Positions 1-9,041 of a DNA stretch of 64,000 nucleotides are shown here, in pieces (position 1 is the stretch's first letter; each line of letters opens with the position of its first letter). The notes below the pieces were generated by a model. It did no database searches. It was not told the origin of the DNA and worked only from the letters and a program-made list of their open reading frames with translations. This stretch comes from Allomuricauda sp. CP2A (GTDB lineage: Bacteria > Bacteroidota > Bacteroidia > Flavobacteriales > Flavobacteriaceae), in contig NZ_LXTT01000070.1 of NCBI RefSeq assembly GCF_001683915.1, positions 1-64,000 on the forward strand, written 5' to 3'. Both the position numbers and the translations under genes were made by a program.

Positions 1-14
1 AATCAATAGAAAAT

Positions 15-48
15 ATAAGGTTTCTAAATATGCATTTAGAAACCTTAT
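15..48. repeat. Perfect 15-bp inverted repeat upstream of the first gene
   Basis: Two perfect 15-bp arms (15-29 and 34-48, beginning ATAAGGTTTC) flank a 4-nt spacer. The repeat ends 13 nt before the ATG of the dehydrogenase gene. It could be the terminator of a gene outside the window, although the downstream tract is TTATTAATT rather than a clean T-run. It could also be an operator or 5'UTR hairpin controlling the sugar operon. The sequence alone does not decide between these. Confidence 0.6.
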
Positions 49-61
49 TAATTAATGCTTT

Positions 62-1534
62 ATGGAAATACTAAAAAATTATGTAGGAGGATCTTGGGTG
101 GAAAGTGCGGAAAAAAGCACCACGGATGTAATTAACCCCGCATCTCAAGAAGTGCTTGGTAGAGTGCCATACGGAGCTGCAACTGCCAAAGATGTGCATA
201 CCGCTGTGGAGATTGCTGAAAAAGCCTATAAAGAGTGGCGCAATGTTCCCGTGATGACCAGGGTTCAGCCCCTGTACAAGCTTAAGACCCTGTTGGAGGA
301 GCATCGGGAAGAGTTGGCCCAGACCATTACCAAGGAATGCGGTAAGACCATTGGCGAATCCCGGGGAGAATTGCAACGCGCCATTGAAAATGTAGAGGTG
401 GCCTGCGGGCTCCCAACGCTCGGTCAAAGTGAATTTTCCGAAAATATTGCTAGGGGCATCGATGAATTTATGATCCGTCAACCCTTGGGGGTTTGCGCTT
501 GCATTTCACCATTTAATTTTCCAGGGATGATTCCATTCTGGTTTCTCCCCTATGCCATTGCCTGTGGAAATACCTTCATTTTAAAGCCTTCAGAAAAAGT
601 GCCATTGACCATGATGAAGGTCTTTGAACTCATTGATCAGTTGGATTTGCCCGAAGGCGTTATCAACCTCGTTCATGGCGGGAAGGAAACCGTGGATGGA
701 CTTTTGGAACACCCCAAGGTAAAAGCCATCAGTTTTGTGGGGTCTACCCATATTGCCAAATACATTTATTCCAAGGGAGCTGCCAATGGAAAACGGGTTC
801 AGGCCCAAGGTGGTGCCAAGAATCCAGTTATCATTCTTCCTGATGCCGATTTGGACATGTCTGTCAAAATTATTGCCGATAGCGTCTACGGCTGTGCGGG
901 TCAACGCTGTTTGGCCGCCTCAAACATCATCACCGTGGGGGATAACGGAAAAGTAAAAGAAGCGCTTTACGAAGCCTCTAAATCACGGTCAACCGGATAT
1001 GGATTGGATGAGAGCGTGGAAATGGGTCCAGTGATCACTGCCGAAAGCAAGGCCCGTATCTCTGGATTGATTGATCAAGGCGTTAAGGAAGGTGCCAAAC
1101 TTTTATTGGATGGCCGTGATGCAAAAATTTCCGGCTTTGAAAAAGGTAACTTCATAAAACCCACTATCTTAGAGAATGTTCCCTTGGGCGGAGAAGTGAT
1201 CAAGACCGAAATCTTTGGACCTGTTATGAGCCTTGTTGAAGTAGGGTCAGTGGATGATGCACTGGACTTCATCAATAGTGGAAGATACGGCAACATGGCC
1301 TGTATTTTCACCAGTAGTGGTGCCAATGCCCGTAAGTTCAGAAATCAGGCCAATGCAGGTAACATTGGGATCAACATTGGGGTGGCGGCACCCATGGCCC
1401 CTTTTCCTTTTAGTGGATGGAATGAAAGTTTCTTCGGAGACCTTCACGGTCAGGGTAGACATGCCATTGAATTTTTCACCCAGACCAAGATTGTCATTGA
1501 AAGATGGCCGAAAGAGTGGTCAAGAAAATTTTAG
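62..1534 (+). CDS. mmsA: CoA-acylating methylmalonate-semialdehyde dehydrogenase
   Basis: This is an aldehyde dehydrogenase superfamily protein of 490 aa, the usual length of the methylmalonate/malonate-semialdehyde dehydrogenase (MmsA/IolA) group. Visible features are the FNFP segment (151-154), the NAD-site region [10 protein letters not shown] (about 226-235), the conserved AKNP segment (252-255) and the catalytic cysteine Cys283 in GQRCLAAS. The family oxidises malonate or methylmalonate semialdehyde to acetyl- or propionyl-CoA in valine and inositol breakdown. Here it heads an operon of sugar-type dehydrogenases and a transketolase, so the in vivo substrate may be another semialdehyde. 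The start is the first in-frame ATG and fits the family N-terminus (NYVGGSW); no clear Shine-Dalgarno is seen. Confidence 0.85.
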   Translation: MEILKNYVGGSWVESAEKSTTDVINPASQEVLGRVPYGAATAKDVHTAVEIAEKAYKEWRNVPVMTRVQPLYKLKTLLEEHREELAQTITKECGKTIGESRGELQRAIENVEVACGLPTLGQSEFSENIARGIDEFMIRQPLGVCACISPFNFPGMIPFWFLPYAIACGNTFILKPSEKVPLTMMKVFELIDQLDLPEGVINLVHGGKETVDGLLEHPKVKAISFVGSTHIAKYIYSKGAANGKRVQAQGGAKNPVIILPDADLDMSVKIIADSVYGCAGQRCLAASNIITVGDNGKVKEALYEASKSRSTGYGLDESVEMGPVITAESKARISGLIDQGVKEGAKLLLDGRDAKISGFEKGNFIKPTILENVPLGGEVIKTEIFGPVMSLVEVGSVDDALDFINSGRYGNMACIFTSSGANARKFRNQANAGNIGINIGVAAPMAPFPFSGWNESFFGDLHGQGRHAIEFFTQTKIVIERWPKEWSRKF

Positions 1535-1557
1535 AAAGGAAAGAAAACATAGACTAC

Positions 1558-2589
1558 ATGGCTAAATTCAAGGAAAACCCCATTCACGATTTTGAATTAT
1601 CAAAATCAGATATAAAAACCATAGGAAAGGATCTGCAAAGGCCAGAATGCATTTTGGCGGAGCCTGATGGATTCTTATGGGCAGCTGATGCAAGAGGTGG
1701 AGTAATGAAAATATCACCGGATGGGTCACAAGAATTGATTACCCAAACGGGCTCCGATTTTTTTGAAGCCGCAGACAGTGAAGCAACAAGATATTTGGAA
1801 GGAACCTTGCCCAATGGTCTGGCATTTGCTGATAACGGGGATATTCTAATTTCTAATTTCGGCACGGACCGCCTGGAACGCATGACGCGAACGGGGGAAA
1901 CCATCGTTTTGGCCGATACCATTGAAGGCGAAGAAATAGGCAAGGTGAATTTTGTGTTACGGGATTCAAAAAACAGAATTTGGATAACCATTTCCACCAA
2001 AACAAAGAATTGGATGCATGCGCTAAAGCACGACCTAAAAGATGGCTACGTGGCCCGATATGAGGATGGTGCTTTCCGAATAATGGCAGATGGGTTTGGC
2101 TTTACCAATGAAATCCGGTTTGATAAAAATGAGGAATACCTGTACATCGTTGAAACCACTGGGGGCTGTATCACCAGAATGCGTCTTACCGAAAATGGGG
2201 ATTTGGTCGATAGGGAAATTTTTGGACCCACCAAATTGGGGAAAGGGGCCTGGCCCGATGGAGTTGCGTTTGATGCCTATGGTAATTTGTGGGGAACCAC
2301 GGTCTATTCGGACAAGCTGTTTGTGCTGACGCCGGAAGGGGATATGAAAACCCTCCTCGATGAAGGTGACCCAGCAAAAGTTGATGCCCTTGAAAAGGCA
2401 TTTTTTAACAATAACGTCACGGAAGATGTTCTGTTTGCCACGGGTCAAGGTATAGCGCCATGGATGGCCAGTGTTACATTTGGAGGGCCAGATTTAAGCA
2501 CGGTTTATATTGGTTCCCTTAAAGGCAAGAACATTCCCTATTTTAAATCTCCAGTGCCCGGTCTGCCCATGGTGCATTGGAAACAATAA
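1558..2589 (+). CDS. SMP-30/gluconolactonase family beta-propeller protein
   Basis: A 343-aa cytoplasmic-type protein of the SMP-30/gluconolactonase/LRE-like family: no signal peptide, and six-bladed propeller repeats such as CILAEPDGFLWAAD, LPNGLAFADNGDILISNF and WPDGVAFDAYGNLWGT. Members hydrolyse sugar lactones using a bound divalent metal. The ATG at 1558 is preferred over an in-frame one at 1504 because it is preceded by the purine-rich AGAAAGGAAAG and does not overlap the upstream gene by 31 nt. In context it probably opens a lactone made by the neighbouring sugar dehydrogenase. The substrate is unknown. Confidence 0.8.
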   Translation: MAKFKENPIHDFELSKSDIKTIGKDLQRPECILAEPDGFLWAADARGGVMKISPDGSQELITQTGSDFFEAADSEATRYLEGTLPNGLAFADNGDILISNFGTDRLERMTRTGETIVLADTIEGEEIGKVNFVLRDSKNRIWITISTKTKNWMHALKHDLKDGYVARYEDGAFRIMADGFGFTNEIRFDKNEEYLYIVETTGGCITRMRLTENGDLVDREIFGPTKLGKGAWPDGVAFDAYGNLWGTTVYSDKLFVLTPEGDMKTLLDEGDPAKVDALEKAFFNNNVTEDVLFATGQGIAPWMASVTFGGPDLSTVYIGSLKGKNIPYFKSPVPGLPMVHWKQ

Positions 2590-2607
2590 AAAAACAAAAG
2601 AAGATTT

Positions 2608-3678
2608 ATGCAACTACCAAAAGAAATGAACGCTCTTGTCCTAAAAGGTGTAAGAGATTTTTCAATAGAGACTGTTCCGGTACCTTCACCCGATGCTGAT
2701 GAGGTCATCTGCAAGGTGGACACTACTTTCATCTGCGGAACCGACCCCCACATCATTAATGGGGATTTTCCAGGTTTTTGGCCCACCGGATTTCCATTTA
2801 TTCCTGGTCATGAATGGTCTGGAACCATTGTACAGACTGGGAAAAAATCCGCTGAGCTGGGTTGGAAAGAAGGGGATAGGGTCTGTGGCATCTCACACTG
2901 TGGATGCGGATATTGCGAAATGTGTCAAAAAGGAAGGTACAACATCTGCCTTAATTATGGTCACGAAGAAAAAGGACATCGCCAGTACGGCCACTACACC
3001 CCCGGAGCCTATGCCCAGTTTATGCGGACTTCGGTAAAGAGCATCTTTAAAGTGCCCGATGGTATGGACCTGGAATATGCCGCCTGTGTGGACCCTTTGA
3101 GTATTGCACTCTATACTGTTGAAAGATCAAGGCTGAAACCAGGTGACGACATCCTCATTTTGGGAACCGGACCGCAAGGATTAATGGCCATTCTCTGCGC
3201 CAAGGCCATGGGTGCTGGTAGAATTATAGCCGCGGGAAGTGGTGAACGATTAAAAAAAGCCGAGGAATTGGGTGCTATTCCCATCGATTATCGAACCGAA
3301 GATGTAGTTTCCAAAGTGAAGGATATGACCCATGGAAGAGGAGTCCCCGCCGTTTTAGAATGCGCAGGAACCGCAAAGTCCATCAACACAGCCTGTTTGG
3401 CGGCAAGTAAAGGAGGTGTGGTCTCCATGATCGGAATTCCCCATTCCGATCCTTCGCTTCCCATAAAGCGGATGGTGTTGGAAGAAGTGGAACTGGTCGG
3501 GAATAGGGCAAATCCAAATACGGCCCAACCCACCATTGAAATGCTGATGAACAATCGAATTGACCTGACTCCTTTGATGACGCATCGATTCGATTTAAAG
3601 GATTTTGCAACCGCATTGGACACCTTTGAAAATAGAAAGGATGGCGCAATCAAGATTGCCACAAAACCAAACGGATAA
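2608..3678 (+). CDS. Zinc-dependent MDR alcohol/polyol dehydrogenase
   Basis: A 356-aa medium-chain dehydrogenase/reductase. Cys43 and the GHE motif (67-69) are catalytic zinc ligands. The cluster Cys100, Cys103, Cys106 and Cys114 is the structural zinc site. The Rossmann motif GTGPQG lies near 185. Relatives include sorbitol, threonine and butanediol dehydrogenases, which interconvert secondary alcohols and ketones with NAD(P). It lies 18 nt after the lactonase gene and 23 nt before an SDR gene in the same operon, pointing to stepwise oxidation of a sugar or polyol. The precise substrate cannot be read from the sequence. Confidence 0.85.
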   Translation: MQLPKEMNALVLKGVRDFSIETVPVPSPDADEVICKVDTTFICGTDPHIINGDFPGFWPTGFPFIPGHEWSGTIVQTGKKSAELGWKEGDRVCGISHCGCGYCEMCQKGRYNICLNYGHEEKGHRQYGHYTPGAYAQFMRTSVKSIFKVPDGMDLEYAACVDPLSIALYTVERSRLKPGDDILILGTGPQGLMAILCAKAMGAGRIIAAGSGERLKKAEELGAIPIDYRTEDVVSKVKDMTHGRGVPAVLECAGTAKSINTACLAASKGGVVSMIGIPHSDPSLPIKRMVLEEVELVGNRANPNTAQPTIEMLMNNRIDLTPLMTHRFDLKDFATALDTFENRKDGAIKIATKPNG

Positions 3679-3701
3679 ATAGTAATACTAAAAAAGAACA
3701 C

Positions 3702-4457
3702 ATGGATAGTAAAGTAATGATTGTAAGTGGTGGTGCATCCGGACTCGGATTGGCCGCTGCCGAGAAATTTGCAGAAAACGGATACAATATTGTCATTATT
3801 GATATTGATCAAGAAAAAGGAAAGACCGCAGTTGAAAAAATAAAAGCCTTGGGCAAAGAGGCCATCTTTTGTTACTGCGATATCTCCAACAAAGAACAAG
3901 TACAGGATGCTGCCAAAAAGACCAAGGAGAAATTTGGAAGGGCAGATGTGCTGATCAACAATGCCGGATTGGAAGTTCGCGGAAGCATTTTACAATGCAC
4001 CGAAGATGATTGGGTAAAACTGTACAACATCAACCTAAAGGGAATTTATTATATGTCCAATGCCTTTGTTCCCATGATGGTGGAGCAGGGTGGAGGCGCT
4101 ATTGTAAATACAGGTTCCATTTTGGGATATCGGGCTGTTGGGGAAAGAGCGGCCTATTCATCATCAAAAGGTGCCATTGATACGCTTACCCGTAGCATGG
4201 CCTTGGACTTGGCCGAAAACAATATTCGGGTCAATTGTGTGGCTCCGGGCGCCATTGATACGCCTTTGTTGAGAGGTTCCATTAACGATTCCCCTGATCC
4301 AGAGGAAACCGAAAAAGTATTGGGTGCCAAGAGTGTGTTCCAAAGATTGGGTACTTCAAGAGAGGTTGCAAATGTGATGTATTTCTTGGCGTCTGATGAG
4401 GCTTCCTTTGTAACTGGAGCAACCTATTTTGTGGACGGTGGATGGTCCATGCTCTAG
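3702..4457 (+). CDS. SDR family NAD(P)-dependent oxidoreductase
   Basis: A classical 251-aa short-chain dehydrogenase. It has the glycine-rich cofactor motif GGASGLGLA (about 9-17), the NNAG motif (about 87-90), the catalytic Ser in GSILGY, YxxxK in AYSSSKGA, and the C-terminal VTGATYFVDGGWSML typical of the family. Asp residues after beta-2 (IIDID) favour NAD over NADP, as an inference. It follows the zinc dehydrogenase by 23 nt in the operon and probably catalyses another oxidation/reduction of the same carbohydrate. Substrate unknown. Confidence 0.88.
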   Translation: MDSKVMIVSGGASGLGLAAAEKFAENGYNIVIIDIDQEKGKTAVEKIKALGKEAIFCYCDISNKEQVQDAAKKTKEKFGRADVLINNAGLEVRGSILQCTEDDWVKLYNINLKGIYYMSNAFVPMMVEQGGGAIVNTGSILGYRAVGERAAYSSSKGAIDTLTRSMALDLAENNIRVNCVAPGAIDTPLLRGSINDSPDPEETEKVLGAKSVFQRLGTSREVANVMYFLASDEASFVTGATYFVDGGWSML

Positions 4458-4514
4458 AAAGTATAGACCAAACCCTGAAAAGGATAAACTAAAGATCTAA
4501 AGAAGAAGAAACGC

Positions 4515-6596
4515 GTGGTGTATTTAGAAGATAAAGATTCCCTTGTTAAAAAGGGCATTACACAATTACTGGAAATCAAAGATGCCGATATCAGGATGCT
4601 CAGTTTGCATCAATGCAGGCATGCCATAGACAATGCCATTCATATTGGAGGGGCTTTTTCGGCCACCATTCCCATGGTGAGCCTATTTTATGGTGGAATC
4701 ATCGATATTGATGTGGAGAACCCAACCTCAATCCAACAAGATCAGTTTGTATTGAGCAAGGGGCATGCGGTGGCCACTTTGGCTTCCATCTATTCCGATT
4801 TGGGGTATTTCGACAAAAAGATATTGGAGAATTCCCGATCTATTGAAAGCATCTTAAATGGGCATCCTGGACCTTTATTGCCAGGGGTACATTTGGCTAC
4901 GGGCCCTATGGGTCAAGGAATGGGGGTTGCGCAAGGAATGGCCATTGCAGGTCAAAATTCCCAGAAATTTGATGTATTTGCCATCACCGGTGACGGTGAA
5001 CTACAAGAAGGTCCTATTTGGGAAGCGGTAATGTATGCCGGTGCACAAAAGTTGGAGAATTTATGTGTGATGGTCGATAACAACGGCGGACAATTGGATT
5101 CCGTATCCCGACTGCACTATCCCTACCATGGCCTTGGGGCAAGCTTTGCAAGTTTTGGCTGGAGGGTCGTTGAGGTGGATGCAACTCGGTACCATGCCGT
5201 TTATGATGCACTGCATTCCTTCAAATATGGTGCAAGGGATGGACGCCCCACTGCGATTATCTGTAAATCAACCAAGGGACATGGCGGTTTTTCAGACCAA
5301 ATGAACAACCACAAGGCCAAAATAGATGATGCTATCCTTGATCAAGAAACTGCCCTACATAAAAAGGCCAGAAAAGAGCGAGAGGCTTACTTCTGTGACT
5401 TTTTCAATGCATTGGGACAAGAGGACGGTTATGATGAAATACAGACCACAATACAGAAACATGCGGCTTCCATGGGACTGGAGTTGACCGGAGGCAAGAA
5501 GATCAAAGAAGTGAAGTCCAAACCTTCTAAAGTTAAGACCAAAAAGGCGCCAAAACGGGATAAGAAAATTACATATGATTCCAGTGCACTACCTGCGTTG
5601 GAAAAGGGAAGTTCCCATGCCGCCCACAAGGTCATTGAAAGTGCCATGAAGGTTTTTGCCAAGGATTCCAGGGTTTTCTCCGTGGATTCTGATTTGGCCT
5701 CCACCAGTGGACTTCAGGCCGGGATTGGGTTTGTGGACAAGGCAAGGGCCCATAATGCGGGTGTTGCTGAAGCCAATATGATGTTGATTGGGGAGGCCTT
5801 GGGTATTTTGGGCTCCAATGTTTGGGTGAGTACTTTCTGTCCGTTTTTTGATTGGAAAGTACTGAGAAGAATAGCCGTTGGCCATCAAGAACGATTGGAA
5901 ATTATTGAAGAAAAAGGCTGGCTTTCCGAAGGACATGGCCTTGACTATACCATGTTGGCCACTGCCGCCGATCTGGAAACGCAATCCAATGGGGCTACAC
6001 ACATGGGCAATGACGATGTGCTTGTGATGAATGAAACAGCCCATGTTAAGATCATCAATGTGTCCTGTCCACAGCAATTATTGGGCATTATGAAATGGAT
6101 TATGGAAGGAAATAAGGGAATCATCTACCTGCGTATTCTTCGGGCTCCATCCGATGTATTGTATGATACGGATTTTATGTTCGAGTTTGGAAAATCCTAT
6201 ACCATTGAACAAAAAAAGAAGATTGATGCCTATATTGTGAGCAGTGGAAGAGGCGTTTCAGAAGCTGTGGAGGCTAGCAAACTTTTGGAAAAGGAAGGGT
6301 TGGGTGTAGAGGTTATCGATATGCCTTCAATAGACTCGGATGCTATCCAAACGCTGTATGAATCGGGAAAACCGGTGTTCATTGCAGAACAGAACAATGG
6401 GTTTATCTGGACGCATTTTAGAAGAGTGCTTTTTTCAACAAGGGTAACCATTGATACTGCCAATCTGTACCCCATCAATCTGTCCAAAAACGGTGAGATA
6501 AACTATGTCCATTCCGGTACATACCCACAATTGGCAGCCCATTTTGGTTTGGATGCGGCAAGTCTCAGCAAAACGATTTCAAAAACTTTAAAATAA
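4515..6596 (+). CDS. Single-chain transketolase
   Basis: A 693-aa transketolase containing both halves. The N-terminal thiamine-diphosphate domain has the GDGEL motif (159-163) and Asn189. A lysine-rich linker (about 325-352) joins it to the pyrimidine-binding and C-terminal domains. It transfers a two-carbon ketol unit between sugar phosphates. The second chain half resembles the split N/C transketolases often found in sugar islands, here fused. The start is the tandem GTG at 4515/4518 after AGAAGAAGAA; no earlier ATG is available and the next ATG would cut the conserved N-terminus. Its presence beside dehydrogenases points to feeding a pentose or tetrose phosphate into central metabolism. 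Confidence 0.85.
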   Translation: MVYLEDKDSLVKKGITQLLEIKDADIRMLSLHQCRHAIDNAIHIGGAFSATIPMVSLFYGGIIDIDVENPTSIQQDQFVLSKGHAVATLASIYSDLGYFDKKILENSRSIESILNGHPGPLLPGVHLATGPMGQGMGVAQGMAIAGQNSQKFDVFAITGDGELQEGPIWEAVMYAGAQKLENLCVMVDNNGGQLDSVSRLHYPYHGLGASFASFGWRVVEVDATRYHAVYDALHSFKYGARDGRPTAIICKSTKGHGGFSDQMNNHKAKIDDAILDQETALHKKARKEREAYFCDFFNALGQEDGYDEIQTTIQKHAASMGLELTGGKKIKEVKSKPSKVKTKKAPKRDKKITYDSSALPALEKGSSHAAHKVIESAMKVFAKDSRVFSVDSDLASTSGLQAGIGFVDKARAHNAGVAEANMMLIGEALGILGSNVWVSTFCPFFDWKVLRRIAVGHQERLEIIEEKGWLSEGHGLDYTMLATAADLETQSNGATHMGNDDVLVMNETAHVKIINVSCPQQLLGIMKWIMEGNKGIIYLRILRAPSDVLYDTDFMFEFGKSYTIEQKKKIDAYIVSSGRGVSEAVEASKLLEKEGLGVEVIDMPSIDSDAIQTLYESGKPVFIAEQNNGFIWTHFRRVLFSTRVTIDTANLYPINLSKNGEINYVHSGTYPQLAAHFGLDAASLSKTISKTLK

Positions 6597-6601
6597 ATAC
6601 C

Positions 6602-6982
6602 ATGACCATATTGCATGAAAGTGACGTAGAAGAGGTAAAACACCCGGGAAGGTTTATGCGCTGGCTCGCCAATGAGGACTCTTTGCAGGCAAATAATCTT
6701 TCGGTGTGTGTGATTCGGGTAATGCCGGGAGAAGCTGTTAGACCGGCCCATTCCCATCCCAAGAGCGAGGAATTGATATATATTATAACCGGTTCTGGAA
6801 AAGTGATGATTGAAAACGAAGTAGGGGATGTACGGGCAGGCTCGGCCATTCTTTTTGAACAGGGAAAGGTGCATATGCTCAAGAATACAGGGGATGTTGA
6901 AATGAAGGTGATTTGTTTCTTTGCGCCTGCTACCTCCATCGATAACTACAAGATGTTTGAGGATATTGAGTTTCCAGAATAA
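6602..6982 (+). CDS. Small cupin-domain protein
   Basis: A 126-aa single cupin barrel. The metal-binding motif 1 reads HSHPKSEELIYI (two His and a Glu in conserved spacing) and motif 2 includes ILFEQGKVHMLKN. Such proteins are sugar isomerases/epimerases or small-molecule dioxygenases or sensors. It starts 5 nt after the transketolase stop and ends the operon before the terminator at 7010, so it belongs to the same pathway, perhaps as a sugar isomerase. That role is inferred from position only. Confidence 0.75.
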   Translation: MTILHESDVEEVKHPGRFMRWLANEDSLQANNLSVCVIRVMPGEAVRPAHSHPKSEELIYIITGSGKVMIENEVGDVRAGSAILFEQGKVHMLKNTGDVEMKVICFFAPATSIDNYKMFEDIEFPE

Positions 6983-7009
6983 GAAATCTGGCATTAAAAT
7001 ACTTCATTA

Positions 7010-7039
7010 AAAAAGAGAGGCATTTGCCTCTCTTTTTTT
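7010..7039. terminator. Bidirectional rho-independent terminator
   Basis: An A-run, the stem AGAGAGG/CCTCTCT with loop CATTTG, then a T-run. The A- and T-tracts make it usable in both directions. It separates the plus-strand sugar operon from the convergent minus-strand SusCD/PQQ operon. Confidence 0.85.
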
Positions 7040-7097
7040 CACTTGAACTAAAAAAACTACTAACACAACTAACTCCTACTACAACAGGGGTTATTTT

Positions 7098-9014
7098 TTA
7101 TTTCTTATTCCAATAGATGAACGTTCCAGTATTGGTGGAGGTGAGAATGTCCATGGTTCCGTTGTTGTCCAAATCAACGGCATCCACTTCAGATCCAACC
7201 CCAGAACGGTTGTGGATCAATTCGGGAACAAATTTTGCCCCTCCAGGTGCATTGGTATCTCGTACCGTTTTGTACCAATACAAAACGGGTGCACCATAGG
7301 TGTCTGGATCAAAATAATTGTCCAAATGGGTGAACAAACGTTTCCCTACAATAAAATCCAGTAGACCATCATTGTCCACATCGGCCGAGGTGGCCCCATG
7401 AAGTTGGGAAAATGAGACATCTCCTGCATTTTCAAAGCCATAGTCGTCCATAATCATATGGCGGACAAAGCTTATTTCCCCATTTTTTCTTTTTTGCTCG
7501 TACCAAGCAAGGCCAAAGCCGTGTGAATTCAAATTGGTGACCACATCAAGAAGTCCGTTCCCATTTACATCGAATACGGCCATATGGCTGCTTCCAATGT
7601 TGGTGCTTCGTTTGCCATATCTTCCAAAGGCTACAGGGTGATATTTCCAGGTTTTGGTACTGTCCAATACTTGTGGCTGTTCCCACCATCCCAATGCATT
7701 GAGAATGTCCACTCGGCCATCGCCATTAATATCCCCGGTACCAATTCCGTGGGCAAGGGCATGTCCGGCTTCGGACACATTATAGACCGCCCAAGGTTTT
7801 GTGGGGTCTTTTTCATCAGGTTTGGCAAAACGCACAAAACCTTTGGCGCCATACACCAATTCTGGTTTGCCATCTTTATCGATATCAGTGAACTCCGTAA
7901 TCTCACTTTGCCCCCCATCAGGAAGAACGATATAACTTTTCCAACGTTTGTGGGCTCCTTTTGGGTTGATGTAAAGGGTGGTGGAGAAGGCACTGGATAA
8001 CACATCCGGCCATCCATCGCCATTAAAATCATAGGCATCCTGAACCCGGTTGTAGGCAAATTCTTTGGAAGGTCCTGCGGCAATCGCTGGAAAGATTTCA
8101 ATGCGATTGGTAAAGTCCGGGCCATGATAAATGTAGGGCCCTGCCACGATATCCACTTCACCATCTTTGTTGAAATCTGCCGTATCCGTTCCCCACGAAT
8201 AATACATATCGCTTATGGGCTGTATTTTAAATCGGTCTGAAACTTTTTCCAGAGGGGTGTTTTTGATGTAGGCATCCTTGATCATAATGTTTTTGAATTG
8301 CACTTTGCCCTTGCCGCCAATGTATAGGGCAACTGGCCCGTAGCCATCTTCATTGGTTTCTTCGCCTGTGGTTCCGCCCACTTCACCACCATCGTTCAAA
8401 AAGGAACGGATGACGTTCACATCCATATAACCTTCCAATTGGTTCCATTCTCCTTCCACAAAGTCGGTATTGGGACGGGTAACCGGAAGGTCTTTAGGGG
8501 GTTCAGGTCGCTTGTATCCCGAAAAAGAGTTGCCCTCATCTTCTTTGATGGGAGGGGCTATCCTATACCAAATACCACCTGCTCGTGCAAGCTTGGTACG
8601 GCTTGTTTCATTTCCCTGAAGGTCAAAACTGATATTGAATGGGGTTACGGAACCATCTGCCGCAATACTGACCAGAACCGCATCGATTTTGTCCCCTTTG
8701 TTTTCAAAACGATACAGAAAACCGGTTTCCACGGTACTTTCACGCTTTATTGAAGCTTGGAACGCCACATCCTGAAAGGATTGGTCAAAGCGTAAAATAC
8801 CGGGTTTGTTGCCGTTCACAGTACCTGTTATGACCCCGTTGTTGGCTGTCCATTGGTTTTCCCCAAAAGGTTTCCATCGCTCCAGTTGAGAACCAGAAAA
8901 CAAATAATCCGGAACAAAGGTGATGGCCTTTACATCCTGTAGTTTATCCAAATCCTGTGCTTGTACCAGCGTAATCAGAAAAAGGAGCAGTCCAAGGGTA
9001 CTATATTTTTTCAT
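7098..9014 (-). CDS. Secreted DUF1080-like plus FG-GAP/VCBS repeat protein
   Basis: A 638-aa exported protein with a signal peptide ending near LVQAQD. Residues of about 35-250 resemble the concanavalin-like 3-keto-disaccharide hydrolase (DUF1080) fold. Residues of about 260-638 carry repeated FG-GAP/VCBS blades with calcium-loop motifs such as DFNKDGEVD, DFNGDGWPD, DIDKDGKPE and DINGDGRVD, forming a beta-propeller. It is the last gene of the sigma/FecR/SusCD operon, 27 nt after the PQQ dehydrogenase. It may bind or process an oxidised (3-keto) sugar in the periplasm or at the surface; this function is inferred. Confidence 0.75.
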   Translation of the reverse strand: MKKYSTLGLLLFLITLVQAQDLDKLQDVKAITFVPDYLFSGSQLERWKPFGENQWTANNGVITGTVNGNKPGILRFDQSFQDVAFQASIKRESTVETGFLYRFENKGDKIDAVLVSIAADGSVTPFNISFDLQGNETSRTKLARAGGIWYRIAPPIKEDEGNSFSGYKRPEPPKDLPVTRPNTDFVEGEWNQLEGYMDVNVIRSFLNDGGEVGGTTGEETNEDGYGPVALYIGGKGKVQFKNIMIKDAYIKNTPLEKVSDRFKIQPISDMYYSWGTDTADFNKDGEVDIVAGPYIYHGPDFTNRIEIFPAIAAGPSKEFAYNRVQDAYDFNGDGWPDVLSSAFSTTLYINPKGAHKRWKSYIVLPDGGQSEITEFTDIDKDGKPELVYGAKGFVRFAKPDEKDPTKPWAVYNVSEAGHALAHGIGTGDINGDGRVDILNALGWWEQPQVLDSTKTWKYHPVAFGRYGKRSTNIGSSHMAVFDVNGNGLLDVVTNLNSHGFGLAWYEQKRKNGEISFVRHMIMDDYGFENAGDVSFSQLHGATSADVDNDGLLDFIVGKRLFTHLDNYFDPDTYGAPVLYWYKTVRDTNAPGGAKFVPELIHNRSGVGSEVDAVDLDNNGTMDILTSTNTGTFIYWNKK

Positions 9015-9041
9015 CTTAATTGTTTTTAATGCCTAATAAAG

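Noticed and set aside
71-481. Long open frames antisense to the first dehydrogenase gene and elsewhere
   Set aside because: They lie opposite well-supported genes, have no family resemblance and reflect codon bias shadows.
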